Source of the DNA: Serripes groenlandicus | Lineage: Eukaryota; Mollusca; Bivalvia; Cardiida; Cardiidae | Assembly (NCBI GenBank): GCA_031761405.1 | Contig: JASEVX010000006.1 | Location: 27,919,533-27,983,532 of the forward strand | Direction of reading: 5' to 3' | Length of the DNA stretch: 64,000 nt | Position numbers and translations under genes: made by a program | The notes under the pieces: model-generated | Databases searched by the model: none | The model's input: only the letters and a program-made list of their open reading frames with translations | Told to the model about the DNA's origin: nothing | In this document: one piece after another, positions 24,013-36,351 of the stretch | How positions within the stretch are numbered: position 1 is the first letter of the stretch | Layout of the letters: each line of letters begins with the position of its first letter

Positions 24013-24734
24013 CATAGTATCTTTGCCAGCTATAGGGGAGGCAGGACCTAATTAAAATATAGTGGTTCTAGTGATAAGAAAGCATTAATGTTTTGTTTCA
24101 ATTAAATCAAATATGTAACAAAATGAGATCATTTAAAATTCATTTTGAACAAATCGGTTTTAGACAAGTTGATCTATAAGTGATCTAGGTCGATAATACA
24201 CGAATACAAATACAGGCAGTTCAGACCTTTGACTAATTAAGGCTAAAATAAAAACCAACATGTGAATCATCCAGCAAACAAATTGCTCACAAGTAAGCCT
24301 TGTACTCTTCTATGTTGAAAGCATTACTTATCAGTATTGATTAATTCTGTTTACATATATGAAAAACAAAAACAGTGCACGAAAAGTTCAAGGCCTCCTA
24401 TTTGGTTCAACATAACATCAATGTTAAAATTGCATATACATTAAATTCAATGCAGCAGCATACCGTAAAAATGTTTTCCACTACAAACAAGGGAATTTCA
24501 CAACTAAACACTGCCCCCCTGAGCATGACACTTTACTACCAAAATCAATATTTGAAGTTAATTGATGTTGTCAAATATATAAAAGCATATTTCATAAAAC
24601 CTTAAGTTAACAAATGTGACTTGTATCCTACACATTTTAAGGACAAAACTTCAGGTTAGTGTAAGCTTAAAATTGACATCTCTCGAAGTTATTACACAGA
24701 AGCAATAGCATGCATTGGCTCATGAAGAAACATT

Positions 24735-24935
24735 ATGCAAAACATGAACCAATTGTGTAAAGCGTCACTAAGTGAACACTTATACCAATTTATCTTAACA
24801 TCAGACAAGCACTTTCATAAGCATGTAATTCAAAAGTGTTGTCATTTTGCCCCTTTTCTGATGCCACCTGGCTATCATGTTTACAACCAATCAATATGGC
24901 TTGAATCGAATCAAGTTGTCTTGGAATTCGAAAAA
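24735..24935 (-). repeat. Fragment of the AGATCACC/GAGCTCACC bivalve repeat family
   Basis: 'CATTTTGCCCCTTTTCTGATG' and 'AACCAATCAATATGGCTTGAA' also occur at 34130-34330, inside a more complete copy. Confidence 0.6.
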
Positions 24936-25051
24936 GGGTTTCGAGATTTTTTTTTTTTTTGCAGAGGCTTCACAAAGGGTTTGTATGACGGTAAGATTTG
25001 ATATCTCCGGTTTTATTTTTCTGAATAGTTCAGAATAGCACAGAAAAAAAT

Positions 25052-25099
25052 ATTGTGGCAAAAGGAGATATTGCTTTTTATGTCTCCTTTTGACACAAT
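25052..25099. repeat. Hairpin: ATTGTGGCAAAAGGAGA stem
   Basis: An inverted repeat with a 17 bp stem, ATTGTGGCAAAAGGAGA against TCTCCTTTTGACACAAT (one mismatch), around a loop of about 14 nt. A related hairpin stands at 28357-28407. It is probably the remnant of a small inverted-repeat element. Confidence 0.65.
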
Positions 25100-25809
25100 G
25101 CTTTAAACAGTTTTCTGCAAGAAATGCATTTGCAAGTGGAAAAAAAATGCTATTCAAATATCACAAACAAATCTTTTACTAATTACTTTTTCTTTACTAG
25201 AGGACTGAATATTACTTTTTTCCTTTACAAGAGGAAACAAAGGGTCAATTTATAAAGGGTAATTTGTTTAGGCGGTCGTACACTGCCTAGTGATATCCCT
25301 ATCCTTTATTACACCTAAATGTGATATTTACACATCTTTTTAAACTTTAACAGTTGTAACTGCATGTCTTCACACCAAACAGTAACAACTGTTTCGAACT
25401 GAGCCATCAGCCATTAGTAAACATTTTAATATCATCTGCAGCTGCTTATTATATGAAATTATACTATGTATACAATTGTTTGCGCGTATCATTGCTTGCG
25501 CGTATCTGCTCAGTATAATTATTTCTGTATTGAGATAAGCGTTAAAAACATCGGTCCTACTTTTCGAGTGGTAAATCGTACCATTTTAAGGAATACACGA
25601 TACTGAGAAATACCTTTTAACTTTAAGGGCAGTTGCCGAGGCAACCGACCCCAAATATAACAATGGTCACTAGAATGTAAATCAGTGAGCAAGGAAACTT
25701 TCTACAAAATTAAATGTAGACAAGTGTGACATATTAAGATCAGACAATACATTCCGGAGTTATTTGCCCTTGTCGATACAATAAGTAGTTATACAAGTAA
25801 AATGTGTCT

Positions 25810-26020
25810 TTGTTTTATTTGGGTTTTACGCCGTTTTCAACATTATTGCACTAATATCACGGCCCGAGTTCACTTATTCATGATCCCTGGGTAAACAAAG
25901 TAGTACTTGGTTAGGAAATGTGCAAAGGGCACTTCACCATGACCGTTGTGCCGCGACTTGGAATCGACCTGGGACGCCCGTTTTCAAATCTCCGACGCTA
26001 ACCACTCGACTATGTTGGAT
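25810..26020 (-). mobile_element. tRNA-derived SINE, minus strand
   Basis: It begins with the complement of the common tail ('TTGGGTTTTACGCCGTTTTC') and ends in a tRNA-like head containing 'AACCACTCGACTATG'. Body motifs such as 'GGGCACTTCACCATGACCG' match, inverted, the SINE at 57360-57576. Confidence 0.65.
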
Positions 26021-26198
26021 AGCTAAATAATATGCGTGTACATACAAAGTCTACACGTTTCAGGGGATTCCACTGCTACTATGTACAGATGATCGCCAAT
26101 TCCTGTAGAAGTGCATAACATATATTAACGCTTTCGGTTTTTAGCTCGGATAAGCACAAATTGCTCAAGAAACATTGTGTTAACCTTGTGTCCGTCGT

Positions 26199-26397
26199 GT
26201 TGCGGCGACATTCTTTCGGGCGATGTTTTCCATTGCCTCTCACCTCTGATCTATGTGAGAAAGTAGTCAGTGGCTTCGAAGGAATGTTGTGTAAGTACTG
26301 GTGTGGGAAAGCCAGGAAAACATGGGTAGGTGCACTGACCGCCGTGATATGACCAAAGCTGTTGAAAGCGGCGTTAAACTCCAAACAAACAAACAAA
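26199..26397 (+). mobile_element. 5'-truncated SINE, same family as 18762-19028
   Basis: It starts in the body at 'TTGCGGCGACATTC', lacks the tRNA head, and is nearly identical to the other copy from there to the (CAAA)n tail. The 13 bp target duplication TTGTGTCCGTCGT lies at 26186-26198 and 26398-26410. It interrupted a CCGTCGTC-containing repeat. Confidence 0.85.
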
Positions 26398-26598
26398 TTG
26401 TGTCCGTCGTCGTCCGTCTTCAACAAATTGTTTGATCTCCTCTTAAACCACTAGCCAAATCAAAACTTCACAGGAATCATCTTGCATAGTAAGGATTGTA
26501 ACGAATGACAATATATACAAAACTGTGATTGCTACAGCATCGGAAAGGGGGTAAAACGTCAAACCTTTGGAATGATTTTCTGGAACTGCTGGTCTGAT

Positions 26599-26820
26599 TT
26601 AAAGATAATTTGGTAGTTTAGATGCTTTCTCTTTAATGGCTAGAAGAGAAAATTTCGTAAAACAATCTTCACAGTAAGAATCCCGACATGGGAGGATTTC
26701 GGGAGAATGCATTGTGTTATCCCTCAACCATATACGTTCAACTAGTGGTACTTCGTAAACAGCAGTATTACATGACTCTATCGCAAAATTGCGGAAATCT
26801 ATCCATCTTAACAGTGACAT
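26599..26820 (-). pseudogene. Short ORF with a RING-like cysteine pattern, uncertain
   Basis: A 73-codon ORF contains 'SPEILPCRDSYCEDCF', close to the middle of TRIM-type RING fingers ('LPC-H-YC-C-'), but the first Cys pair and the conserved His are not present. It lies beside repeat sequence and has no visible continuing exon. It could be a decayed RING fragment or chance. Confidence 0.22.
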
Positions 26821-26829
26821 GATTTTGCA

Positions 26830-29800
26830 GTAAACTTCGGAACAGGTTCATTTGATAATCCTCTTTCTCTCCCATTCAATCATCTATTCACTGGCTAACA
26901 ATCTTCAAATATACATTTACTTATGATAGCGTTTTACCCCCAACACTATGCACTTATTTTCCTGTTTGTTAGCTTATCATTTCTCCCCGTTACTTATGGT
27001 AGCGCTTTACCTCCCAGATCATGTACTACCTTGCAAGTGTTTTCGCGTATCTTACCATATATATTTCCTGACTTTACTATTTGCTCAATGCACACAAAAA
27101 GATGACCGCATGTACATGTTGGGTCATGAACTAATTCCTAACTATATATGGTGAATACTTGTTCAATGAAATGTCATGGTTACATGCAAAATACCGAAAC
27201 CTTTCGACAAAACAGGACACGTGGGCTGACGAAATCAAGGGATGAAAAGATTTGACCTAAACCCCAAATATCCGACGTTAGTACTGAAGTAACAGATTAG
27301 TGTTAACAAATTGTATGCAAATTGTCGCTACGAAAAGTGAGGGCTTTTTATTTTGACACACGTGTACATGTCGATTAAGCAATATTATCAAAAATGCCAT
27401 AATCCCCGATTGTCTGAGGTTATCTAGAAAGTTTGATAACGACCATCCGAGATATCATACCAATATAAATTGTGAAAAGGGTTTGTGAAAATTTGATCAG
27501 CATTCTACAAGTTAGAAAGCGGACAACTTTTGTGGAGGCCTTCACCAGGTACATGTAATTTGACAATTGTATTACTGAAAGGGTCTTTTATCTGGATGGT
27601 TAAATAATAAAAGAAATATTTTCTATATAAACAGGCTAGATCCAAACAAAGCAGACTGTCAAGTCCATATTCCAATGATCAAATTAAAACGGAAGATATA
27701 CATGGTCAAAGTTGTGTGATTTACCATGTCAAGCTTATCTTTCAAAACAATCACGATAAGGCGAACCGAGCTGTGAAGTCATTGCAGCCTTTACGCATAG
27801 GCATAGGCAGATAGTATAGATTACTGTGAAGATTTCGCAGATCGTGAACAAATTTGACAGCATATTGTATCATGGTACACATATTTAATCCCAGGATAAC
27901 AGACAATAAATGTTCTACTAATAGACATTAAAAAAGAAAAAAAAAACTTTAATAGATTTGTTGTTATTTTAGGCTATTTACTCTCGTAAAACAAACTTTA
28001 GACTATTTGTATGTCAACTGTTACAATATCTGCATCCATAGGATAATCCGAGTTCTTATGATATAAATACTTCCTTTTAAAAGTTTCTTATACTTATGAG
28101 TGAACAGTACATAACCTGATCAAATTATGCGGATACCAAGAGTGATCTGAATATATACTACGCCACAGACCTGAAATAACAGATTTTTATTAATTTAGGT
28201 TTCTTACTGGGCAAAATTTCTTGCATTCGAGATCTTGCTATAACACTCATTTACTGAGCGAAATTATAATTAGCTTCACGATAATTAAGGTTAACCAACG
28301 CACACATATCGACAGACACTTTTTCACGCATCTGCAGTACATGCACTTTGAAAAACGTGTGACAAAAGGAGCAATCGCTCATAATGAGCTGTTTCTCCTT
28401 TTGACACAGTATCGCATAGATGTTATTCGAATAAGTAGGCGTACTGCAGTACTCAGTATTATTGTTCCGATTGATTCATGGTAGCTCAGTCAGTCTTTCT
28501 AGGGTTTGAGCCAACCTCGGCTTATAGTATTCCCGTCGTTTGTCTCAACCAATGGCGTAACGAATTATGAGAACAAACTGCCAGTTTACTGTTATTTTGA
28601 GTACTGATGTCAGTCAACACATGGGCATGTGATCTGGTCGTCGATGTATGACAAATTTTGCTGATGAAAATTGCTTTTGACCCCAACAAATCAAACTGGT
28701 GAACACACTGGACCGTAATTCCAGAGAGCTTGGTTCCTGAAAATTTTAGGAGTGCTTTTAAGCGTCTCCCACTCAACTAGAAGTCAATTTCTGGTCATTT
28801 TCAGGGGAAAAGTCGCGTAAATCGGTGCCATACCAAGGGATCCTTTTGGAAAGAGCTAGGGTATCGAACGCGAGTAGTATGATGCACTTTTGACAAATTA
28901 ATGCAAGTAACTTGAAATATGTGATCTCTTTTAATGTTAACACCTTCCCACTTTTGACGCATCTATAGCAGACGACTTTTATAAATATTGGAGCAAGAAG
29001 GCTAAAAGCTTCTTAATGTTGAAAAAAAAAAAAAAATTCAACTGCATTCAATAATTATTCTTTCAGTTAAAAGATATTTCCTTTGTAGTTTGGCCAATAT
29101 TTGTCTGCTGCAGATGTGATATATGTGGGAACGGGCTAAATGGTGAACGGCGCACATGAGACCCAAAGGAGGGTACGGTATACATTATGTAACATTACGT
29201 AATCATTTCCTGTCACGTTGATTGCTCTATGGTTTATTATGCCTAGCCTAATGATAAGTTGCATGAATCAGAGTGTTACACTTGGAACAACTGTCCCTTT
29301 TCATCCCAATTAAACACTTCAACGTGGGGAAAAAGAATGCATTGCTTACAAAGAACGCTTTCACGTTCTCTTATTTCAGTACTTTTCAAATCAGAACGAA
29401 CTATTCTAACAATTTGAAAGCATCATTATACAAGCCTATTTCAGTCAAATAGCTCCAGTTTTTGTGATATGGCAAAAGTGTATTTGCGTATATATATGTC
29501 TGTCAACTAACTGGCTTGGTGTTTAATTTCAAACAATGAACCATCAAACGGAAATGGTCCTCTGGATAAAAAGATTGGCTTGTGTGAGTGCTAACGAGAT
29601 TTTTCATATTTTGTAGTATTTGAATTCATAGGAAAAAATGCTTCAATTTGATTCTTTACATAGTTGTTTCATTACATATGTGCATGAAGTTTACAGCATG
29701 AAATATATAAACGATTCTTCTGCTGCATTTACAATTAAGTTGAAACATAACTATATGGTAACCTTCTTCGGTAGGCTATTATTGTCTCGCTAGGTCTGGT

Positions 29801-29830
29801 TATAAATATGTGACATTTGATGTTAACGTT
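26830..29830. other. Spacer, no gene recognised
   Basis: A+T-rich DNA with the hairpin at 28357-28407. There is no convincing coding exon. Short frames here have no recognisable domain or splice context. Confidence 0.45.
28357..28407. repeat. Hairpin: GTGTGACAAAAGGAG stem
   Basis: GTGTGACAAAAGGAG pairs with CTCCTTTTGACAC about 23 nt further on. It has the same arms as the hairpin at 25052-25099, which suggests a dispersed element family. Confidence 0.6.
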
Positions 29831-29832
29831 TT

Positions 29833-30868
29833 TAGCTCGACTATTCGAAGAATATGAGAGCTATTACAGTCACTTGTGCTATTGCTTTAAAACTTCACAC
29901 ACTTATTGGACATCATCAAATGACCTTGCAGGGCACGTATCAAAACTCTATATTATATTTTGACACAAAAATGCCCCTTTTTGGACTTAGAAATGCTGGA
30001 TAAAGTTTTGCGTGCAACTACATTAAGAGTCCATATGTCTGTATTTACTTGATGCATTGCATTGCAACTTTATACAACCCTCCCCATTCATCACACCTAT
30101 GTAGATTATTAAGTGAGATAACTCTATCCTGCATTTACTGCAAGTTATAGCCCTTTTTTTACTTAGAAATTCTGGTTAAAGTTTTGCATGCAACGACATT
30201 AAAAGTCAATATCCTAGTAACTACTTGATGCATTGCATTGAAACTTTATATAACCCTTTTCAACCATCAAACCTATATAAACAATCAAGTTTGATAACTC
30301 TTTCCAGCATATAATGCAAATTATGGCCCTTTTTTAACTTAGAAATTCTAGTTAAAGTTTTGCATGTAAGGTACTTTCATGGATATATCTCAGTAGCCAC
30401 TAATGATATTAACTTGAAACTTCATTCATCTCTTCAGGAGTGTCAGACAGTCAAGTTAGATAACTCCTGTATGAATTTAGTACAAATTATGGCCCTTGTT
30501 TGACTTTGATAATTTGGTTAAAGTTTTGCATGGTACTATCATGCACATATCTCACTTACCGGGATTGATTTAAACAACTTCAATATAGGCTTTCAAAGTA
30601 TCAAACAATCAGGTCTGTTAACTCCTGAGTGAAATTAATTATAAATTATGGCCTTAATTGAAGTTAGACATTTTGGTTAAAGTTTTGCATGCAAGTTTCT
30701 CACAAACACCTAGCAGATGCTATTCAAACAAGACTTATCCAACTTGATTTATAGTACTATACCATCAAGCCACTATCTCAGTAGCAACTGTTGTCTATAG
30801 TAACAACTGTTGTCTATTGTATCAAATGGCCAACTAGTCGAGCATGCTGTCTTGTGGACAGTTCTTAT
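29833..30868 (+). mobile_element. Bivalve 'AGCTCGACTATTCG' repeat with internal tandem core
   Basis: The left end is 'TTTTTAGCTCGACTATTCG' and the right end 'CTAGTCGAGCATGCTGTCTTGTGGACAG', a pairing I associate with abundant bivalve repeats. Between them are about five units of about 175 bp, each with 'TTATGGCCCTTTTTT-ACTTAGAA' and 'GGTTAAAGTTTTGCATG'. No coding capacity; presumably a non-autonomous element. Confidence 0.7.
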
Positions 30869-31499
30869 TATTATTACCAATTAATAAGTTATAGAACTTA
30901 AAAACTATATTGATTATACTAGAAGCGACCGGGTCCGTATCAATATTCTGATTATTACAGGGTCTATCATAGACCCTGATGAATTCAACCTACAAAGGTA
31001 AATATTACCGCAAACGCAATGAAAAGTATAATAAAATGCAGGTTTAACAAAACTAATAAATCAAAAAATATGCTGGTATTGTCATTTACTATGTATTACA
31101 CGCTTAAAAACTCTTTAACTCTATAAAGACAAGTGTAATCTAGAAAGGAACGGTCAGGAGTGACGTCATACCCTAATTTGTAACGTGACAAAACAAATTG
31201 ATTTCGCCTAGCGGCCGCGGTAAGTTTGAAGCCTTATAAAAGCATTTATAAACACGAAGAGCTTATTTTTTTTAATGATGAATGGAATTATTTTAAGCGT
31301 CAATTCTGATTCGTGCAGTATTTATGACATATTGAAACGATTGCATGTCCGCTTTAAAAGTGTATATATGCAAGTTCATTGGCCAAAACAGCGGACATGG
31401 AAGTCCAAATCTATATAATATTGAAGACAATCTGTAAAAACTCCTCACACATGAGCATTTGATGATCTTCAATGGTATCAGCTAATGAAATTACATATG

Positions 31500-31860
31500 G
31501 TTGAACATCTAACAACACATACAGATGACAGTAAAGATACAGATCAGGCAGTTGCAGCACCAATGGTCATAACTATCAAATCAAATAACAGCCAACAAAG
31601 GACTTTGCAACAAACTATCAATCTATGTTGCCGAGCTGACCGCAATCCAAAATGCCTTTAACTAGACAATTATCAACTAGCCACACAAATTTGTTATTCT
31701 GGGGGTGATCACGTGACTCTTGCAATAACAGAACGATACTCCATTATAGGAGATAAATAAGATCAAGTTGTCTAAATGATTGCTGATAACATACAGAAGC
31801 AGCCTATTTCTCAGCAAGGAACTAGACTTAAAAATGAATATCCATTTGTACATAAACGTA
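31500..31860 (+). pseudogene. LINE RNase H fragment with internal deletion
   Basis: This is a diverged copy of the element at 46655-47250: 'TDDSK' in place of 'TDGSK', then 'AELTAIQNA'. The part corresponding to 46880-47075 is missing, with the junction at 'TATTCTG'. It is clearly non-functional. Confidence 0.65.
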
Positions 31861-32178
31861 TCGTTTTAAAACATTAGTGCGTTTTTGCTCTATAGAAATT
31901 TATTTTTACCTATCACATTGTTGATTTATGTAAATACAAGTCAATTTAATGTATGAATTAAAAGTTTAAATAAAATAGAAATCATCTTTACTTCCAAAAT
32001 ATCGACAAAAGAGAACATGTAAACAAACCATACACGACGGTAAAAGTACATTTTTACGAAAACCGAAAATAAATAGAATCACCACGGGCGGTATACACTT
32101 CCGGAAATGTTCGACTGCATTCCTTCGTTTCAGAAATGTCTAAACACTCATGGGGACGGCTTTAACATTTTCCTATTC

Positions 32179-32203
32179 TTTTTTTTTTTTTTTTTTTTTT
32201 TTT
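32179..32203 (+). repeat. T25 homopolymer
   Basis: An uninterrupted run of 25 T. It could be the reverse complement of a retrotransposon poly(A) tail; no element body is obvious. Confidence 0.9.
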
Positions 32204-33179
32204 CAAATTTCAAATCTTTAATTATTAGTTCCTTTCCTTGATTACTTTTAAACTCAGTACAGAAGGAGAAATTTCTCAAAAGATTGGCTTTCTACTCAGA
32301 TTCATCAGCTTGTTTCGATACTTCCCCCACGTGGTAATGACGTCACACACGTGTTCGTCTCCTAGAAAATTCGGCAATAACAGCATATGAATTAATAATA
32401 CAATTTACATACAGCCAATCATAAGTAGGTAGTATATATTATTTTAATAGAATAGACACTGTGTTAAAGTAAACACCAAATGTCATAACTTGAAAAGTAT
32501 TGAACTCAATATCAGGAAGAGATGACTCGTACTTTCTACATTTCTTTCTACAATATCTATCTCCCATATTCTAGCCCCAGTTTATTTAACGGAGCCATCT
32601 ACTTTTAAATATGAATTATAAAGTATTGTTTGAAGAGACGTCATTTTCCTCACCTAGGGTGTCCATTGTATCAAAATATGTGATGTACATATACAGCAAT
32701 CTGACGTCGTGTCCCTAGTAACGCATACGAAATATCTGTGTTAACAAATTATTCAAATCTGGTTTGTTTCGATCTAGATATGTCAGTTATTTCATTGTGT
32801 AAGTTTGTCGCACTTTTGTGTTTATAGATATTTAAATATGAGGGATTAAGACCCCACTCTTATGCCAGTTTTTATACACAATCTGCGATGAACCCACTAG
32901 TTTAACACAAATATTTCTATTCTTACCTTTTGTGTACATCCCATTTCGTTAATGAAGATGATCCATCCGTAATCCTATTATACAATCACTGCAATCTATT
33001 CGACTATTCTGTCTTAATAATATTATGTTCTAGATACATCTTTTGACAAACCACTGGAAGTGTAGCCCCACTAGTTATCCGTTATCATAACGTTATATGT
33101 TGTCAAAGTAAAATGGCATTAACACCTGAAGCTCATATTGATTTTTGGATATATCAGTAATTGATAATCGTCTTCTTAT

Positions 33180-34110
33180 TATTCTCCTAACTACTTCTAC
33201 TACTTCTACTTATTCGTCTGCATCATCTTCTTTATTATAAGTATTAAGTCGTAGTTTGCCTATTCCGCAAGAACAGGTTCGGATAATGAAACATTACCAT
33301 GTGTCTGTAAAGACCTATCCGAGCAAAGACTGTACGGAACGACAACAACGTGGATTAAACAGTGACCTAGGTGATTTTGCAGATTATCATATATCAGGGT
33401 ATGTTTACGTACACGCTTTCTTATACGAAATGTATGTTGCAGATGCGCATTTTTCCTAAGAAACCATTTTGACGTATATTTGAATTATGACTGGCTAAAT
33501 TGAGATGCTGCGGTCACACACTAATATAACAAAGACGCTGTGGTCAAACAGTTTGGAAACGATGTGTGTAGTAAACATGTATAGGGTACAATTTCTCATC
33601 TGCGGACGACATTTGAAAACAGCGTGGCAAACGGAAAAAGACCATAATAAATTATAATATTTTCGTTCCTAGAAACTGTGCAGACATACTCCGTGTGCAT
33701 TTTGCATAAGTAACCATCTGGAAGTCTATCTGATTCATGACTGGCTAAATATAAGTCGATGCGGTCACGCATCCATATAACAACGACGTTGTGCTAAAAT
33801 AATTTGGAAAAAGCCTTGTGTATAATTAAATATTTCGGCGCTAATGGCAAAATTGAGGTTTTTGCAAACAATACATATTTAGTTGAGTCAGCTCGTTACG
33901 AGCTGTCTCATCTGAAATCAGGGTTGTGTGCCTTTTAATTATCAACATATTCCAAAACCTCTTATTACATGAAAAATGGAGTACCCGATATTGAACATTA
34001 CTTTCGAGAATTCGAGCGCTGAAATAGTGTGTATACATGCTTCACGTACCGGGTACCGTCTACATTCCTGTGAAGTAACGTTGAAATTGGTCGAGTGGAA
34101 TGGTAGGAGT
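33180..34110. repeat. Pre-gene block of unit B
   Basis: It starts with a degenerate CTT/ATT tract, then 'CCGCAAGAACAGGTTCGGATAATG' in pieces, 'GGGTATGTTTACGTACACGC' and 'GACTGGCTAAATTGAGATGC'. It aligns with 19680-21600 and 48530-49200. No coding sequence. Confidence 0.7.
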
Positions 34111-34119
34111 TGTCATTTG

Positions 34120-34735
34120 TAGCTTAAAATTTAATTTACCCCTTTTGTGATGACGCGAGGTTGCTATGATTTTGTAACCAATCAATACGGCTTGAACAAT
34201 TTAAGTAGAGGATCACTGAAGAAAGATTCCTATTCAATTTTCTTAATATCAGACAAGAACTTGAAAAAAGGGAATTTCAAAATTTTGTCATTTTGCCCCT
34301 TTTCTGATGCCTCCTGAATGCCATGTTTTTCAACCAGACAGTATGCCTTGAACAATTTTTGTAGTGGGTCACGAAAGGAACATTTCTACCAAACTATATT
34401 GGAATCTGACATGTAGATTCAGAGAAGAAGATTTGTAAAGTTTGGACATTTTGCCACCTTTCTGATGCCGCAGCAACCAAAGTTCTAAATGGAATTTAAA
34501 TCTTTGAACAATTTTGAAAGCGAGCCACCAAAGGAACATTCCTGTGACGTTTGGATGAAATTGGTCCTGTGGTTTAGGAGAAAATTATGTTTAAAGCTAA
34601 ACGTTAACGACGGACAAAAGGTTATCAGAATAGCTCACCTTGAGCCTTTGGCTCTAGGTAATCTAAAAAGTCCTCAATCAATAATTACACTTTCATTTTA
34701 TCTCGATGATATTAAATTCGTTTTTGTTTGGAATG
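34120..34735 (-). mobile_element. AGATCACC/GAGCTCACC bivalve repeat, minus strand
   Basis: The right end is a hairpin, 'AGCTCACCTTGAGCC' with 'GGCTCTAGGTGAT', preceded by 'GACGGACAAAAGG'. Internally a unit of about 160 bp with 'TTGAACAATTT' and 'AAGGAACATT' is repeated. Its complement opens the element at 41236. The 93-codon frame over 34489-34770 reads through this repeat and is not taken as a gene. Confidence 0.7.
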
Positions 34736-35281
34736 TCTTCACTGGAAGTTCTGTAGGACAAGCCGATTAATTGTTGTACCAGTCATTCATAATATCTTGA
34801 CCGTATTCCAAAGTAGAATATATGTTTAAACAGATAACGATTTTAGTTTATTTGCATTATGACTCATAACAAAATCTCTATAAGGTCACCATTAAGATTT
34901 GTTTGTTTACCCCAAATATGTAGCAACTATACTCATATTAGATTAAAAAGCAAACGAAGCACATACTACGGTATGGATGGTGGCCGAGCCGGGCGTCGTA
35001 CTCGTAAATGTTCACAATAAGAGCAATACCATTTCAGATCCATGATTCAATGTAACATACATTTATAGAGATAAGAACATTGTCTGAATACAGTTAATTG
35101 AATGCTTGTTTGAATCAACTGTATGTATACATGTTTACGTTTACTTTTACAAACATAGGTGTTGCTGGTCAGGAAAACAGTAAGTAAGTGTCACCCTATG
35201 TCTTAAATAACTAATATTTCATCTTTCTTCCCTGTGTACAGTCAAATTTCAGACACTTGGTCACAAGTGTAAAACATGTTA

Positions 35282-36351
35282 TCATAGGAAATCAATGGAG
35301 GCTTCGGTAGTAATCCCAGTTATTTTTTCTGTGCTCACTGCAGTTATTTCTGTGCCGCCAAATTTGAAATTTATCGTAAAAGTCCTATCGTCTAGTGGAA
35401 CCGTTTTATTTGTTAACGGAATGGTTACTGTGCCAAGATGCATACATCGAGGGTCTTGACAGTAAACCGGTAGATGGTTGTCGTCTTGGACAGCGAACAT
35501 ATGAACACATATGCTTGACTGGGATTCCAGAACAGGTACAAAGTCCATTCCACTAACCATACGATCCAAAGGTAGTTCTTGTCCTGCTTTAACGATCGAT
35601 TGGAATATAAATACTCTTTCAAAACCCCCGATAATCGTAATCATGTTTCGTTTGTGAAGTTTTGAATCGAAATTTCTACTTGTGCCTTTTTCCATAAGTG
35701 TATCTAGCGATTCTTGAGTGCATAATTGAGTTATCATGACCATAGATAACAGCGCCTTTCACCAAAGCCAGACTGGCTTCTGCAATGGTTATAACCCGTG
35801 TGTCTGGCATTGTTTTTTTCACAGCCTCGCGTATAACAGGAGATTCAGAAAACCCTCCTACCAAAAGAACTGTTTTGGTTTCTGTCAGCTTTTGATTGGT
35901 GCATACGCCTAACAAAACGTCTTGAAATCGTTTAAGGGTGTCATCGAACGTTCTGTTTTGAGACAATTACCATTACTCTTAACTTTGTTTCCTTTCATAA
36001 CCTTAATTTCTTCTGAAAATCCTGTCTTGGACACAGCATCTTGCACATCTTGATTTGTTTTAGACTGAAGAGTGTTGACCAATTCGGCCGGTAAGGTAAG
36101 TGTCACCTGCTTACCACCATTGTTTTGTATGTCCCTCTTCTTGACCTCGAAATTTCGGAATAACAATATAACGTCCTCTCTGTTTTCTCTTGCAAATTTA
36201 TCCCATACTTCACGTCCGAATAGTTTGATAAGAAAGCATTCAAACGCGTCATCAACATCTGTTCCACCGACAGCGGCACCACTGGCTCGATAGATTTCCT
36301 TCAGTTTTGCATTTTCTAATTGTTCGTGACAGCAGATATCTGTTGTTCCAC
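35282..36351 (-). pseudogene. HSPA12-like: Gene B exon 4 (two frameshifts)
   Basis: The first third is open from 'GGTTDICCHE'. Frame is lost after 'NGNCLK', regained as 'FDDTLKRF', lost again after 'IARYTYG', and ends 'TTEASIDFL' with TGA. The two lesions are -1 and +1, so the last part returns to the ancestral frame. Confidence 0.85.

Larger units (their letters stand above)
22871..25800. other. Repeat-rich spacer, no gene recognised
   Basis: Apart from the SINE at 23685-24012, the repeat fragment at 24735-24935 and the hairpin at 25052-25099, nothing coding is convincing. The overlapping reading frames near 23342-23614 lie in sequence that looks repetitive and have no recognisable domain. 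Confidence 0.5.
30870..33180. other. Spacer before unit B, no intact gene
   Basis: It contains a piece resembling HSPA12 intron 3 (31376-31490), a LINE fragment (31500-31860) and a T25 run. From 32330 to 33000 it corresponds in inverse orientation to 47280-47990 near gene C ('CACGTGGTAATGACGTCAC' and the 'GAGGGATTAAGACCCCA' block are landmarks). No further gene is seen. Confidence 0.4.

Noticed and set aside
28466..28520. tRNA-like 'GGTAGCTCAGTCAG' stretch
   Set aside because: No acceptable B box at the right distance and no SINE tail; too weak to list.
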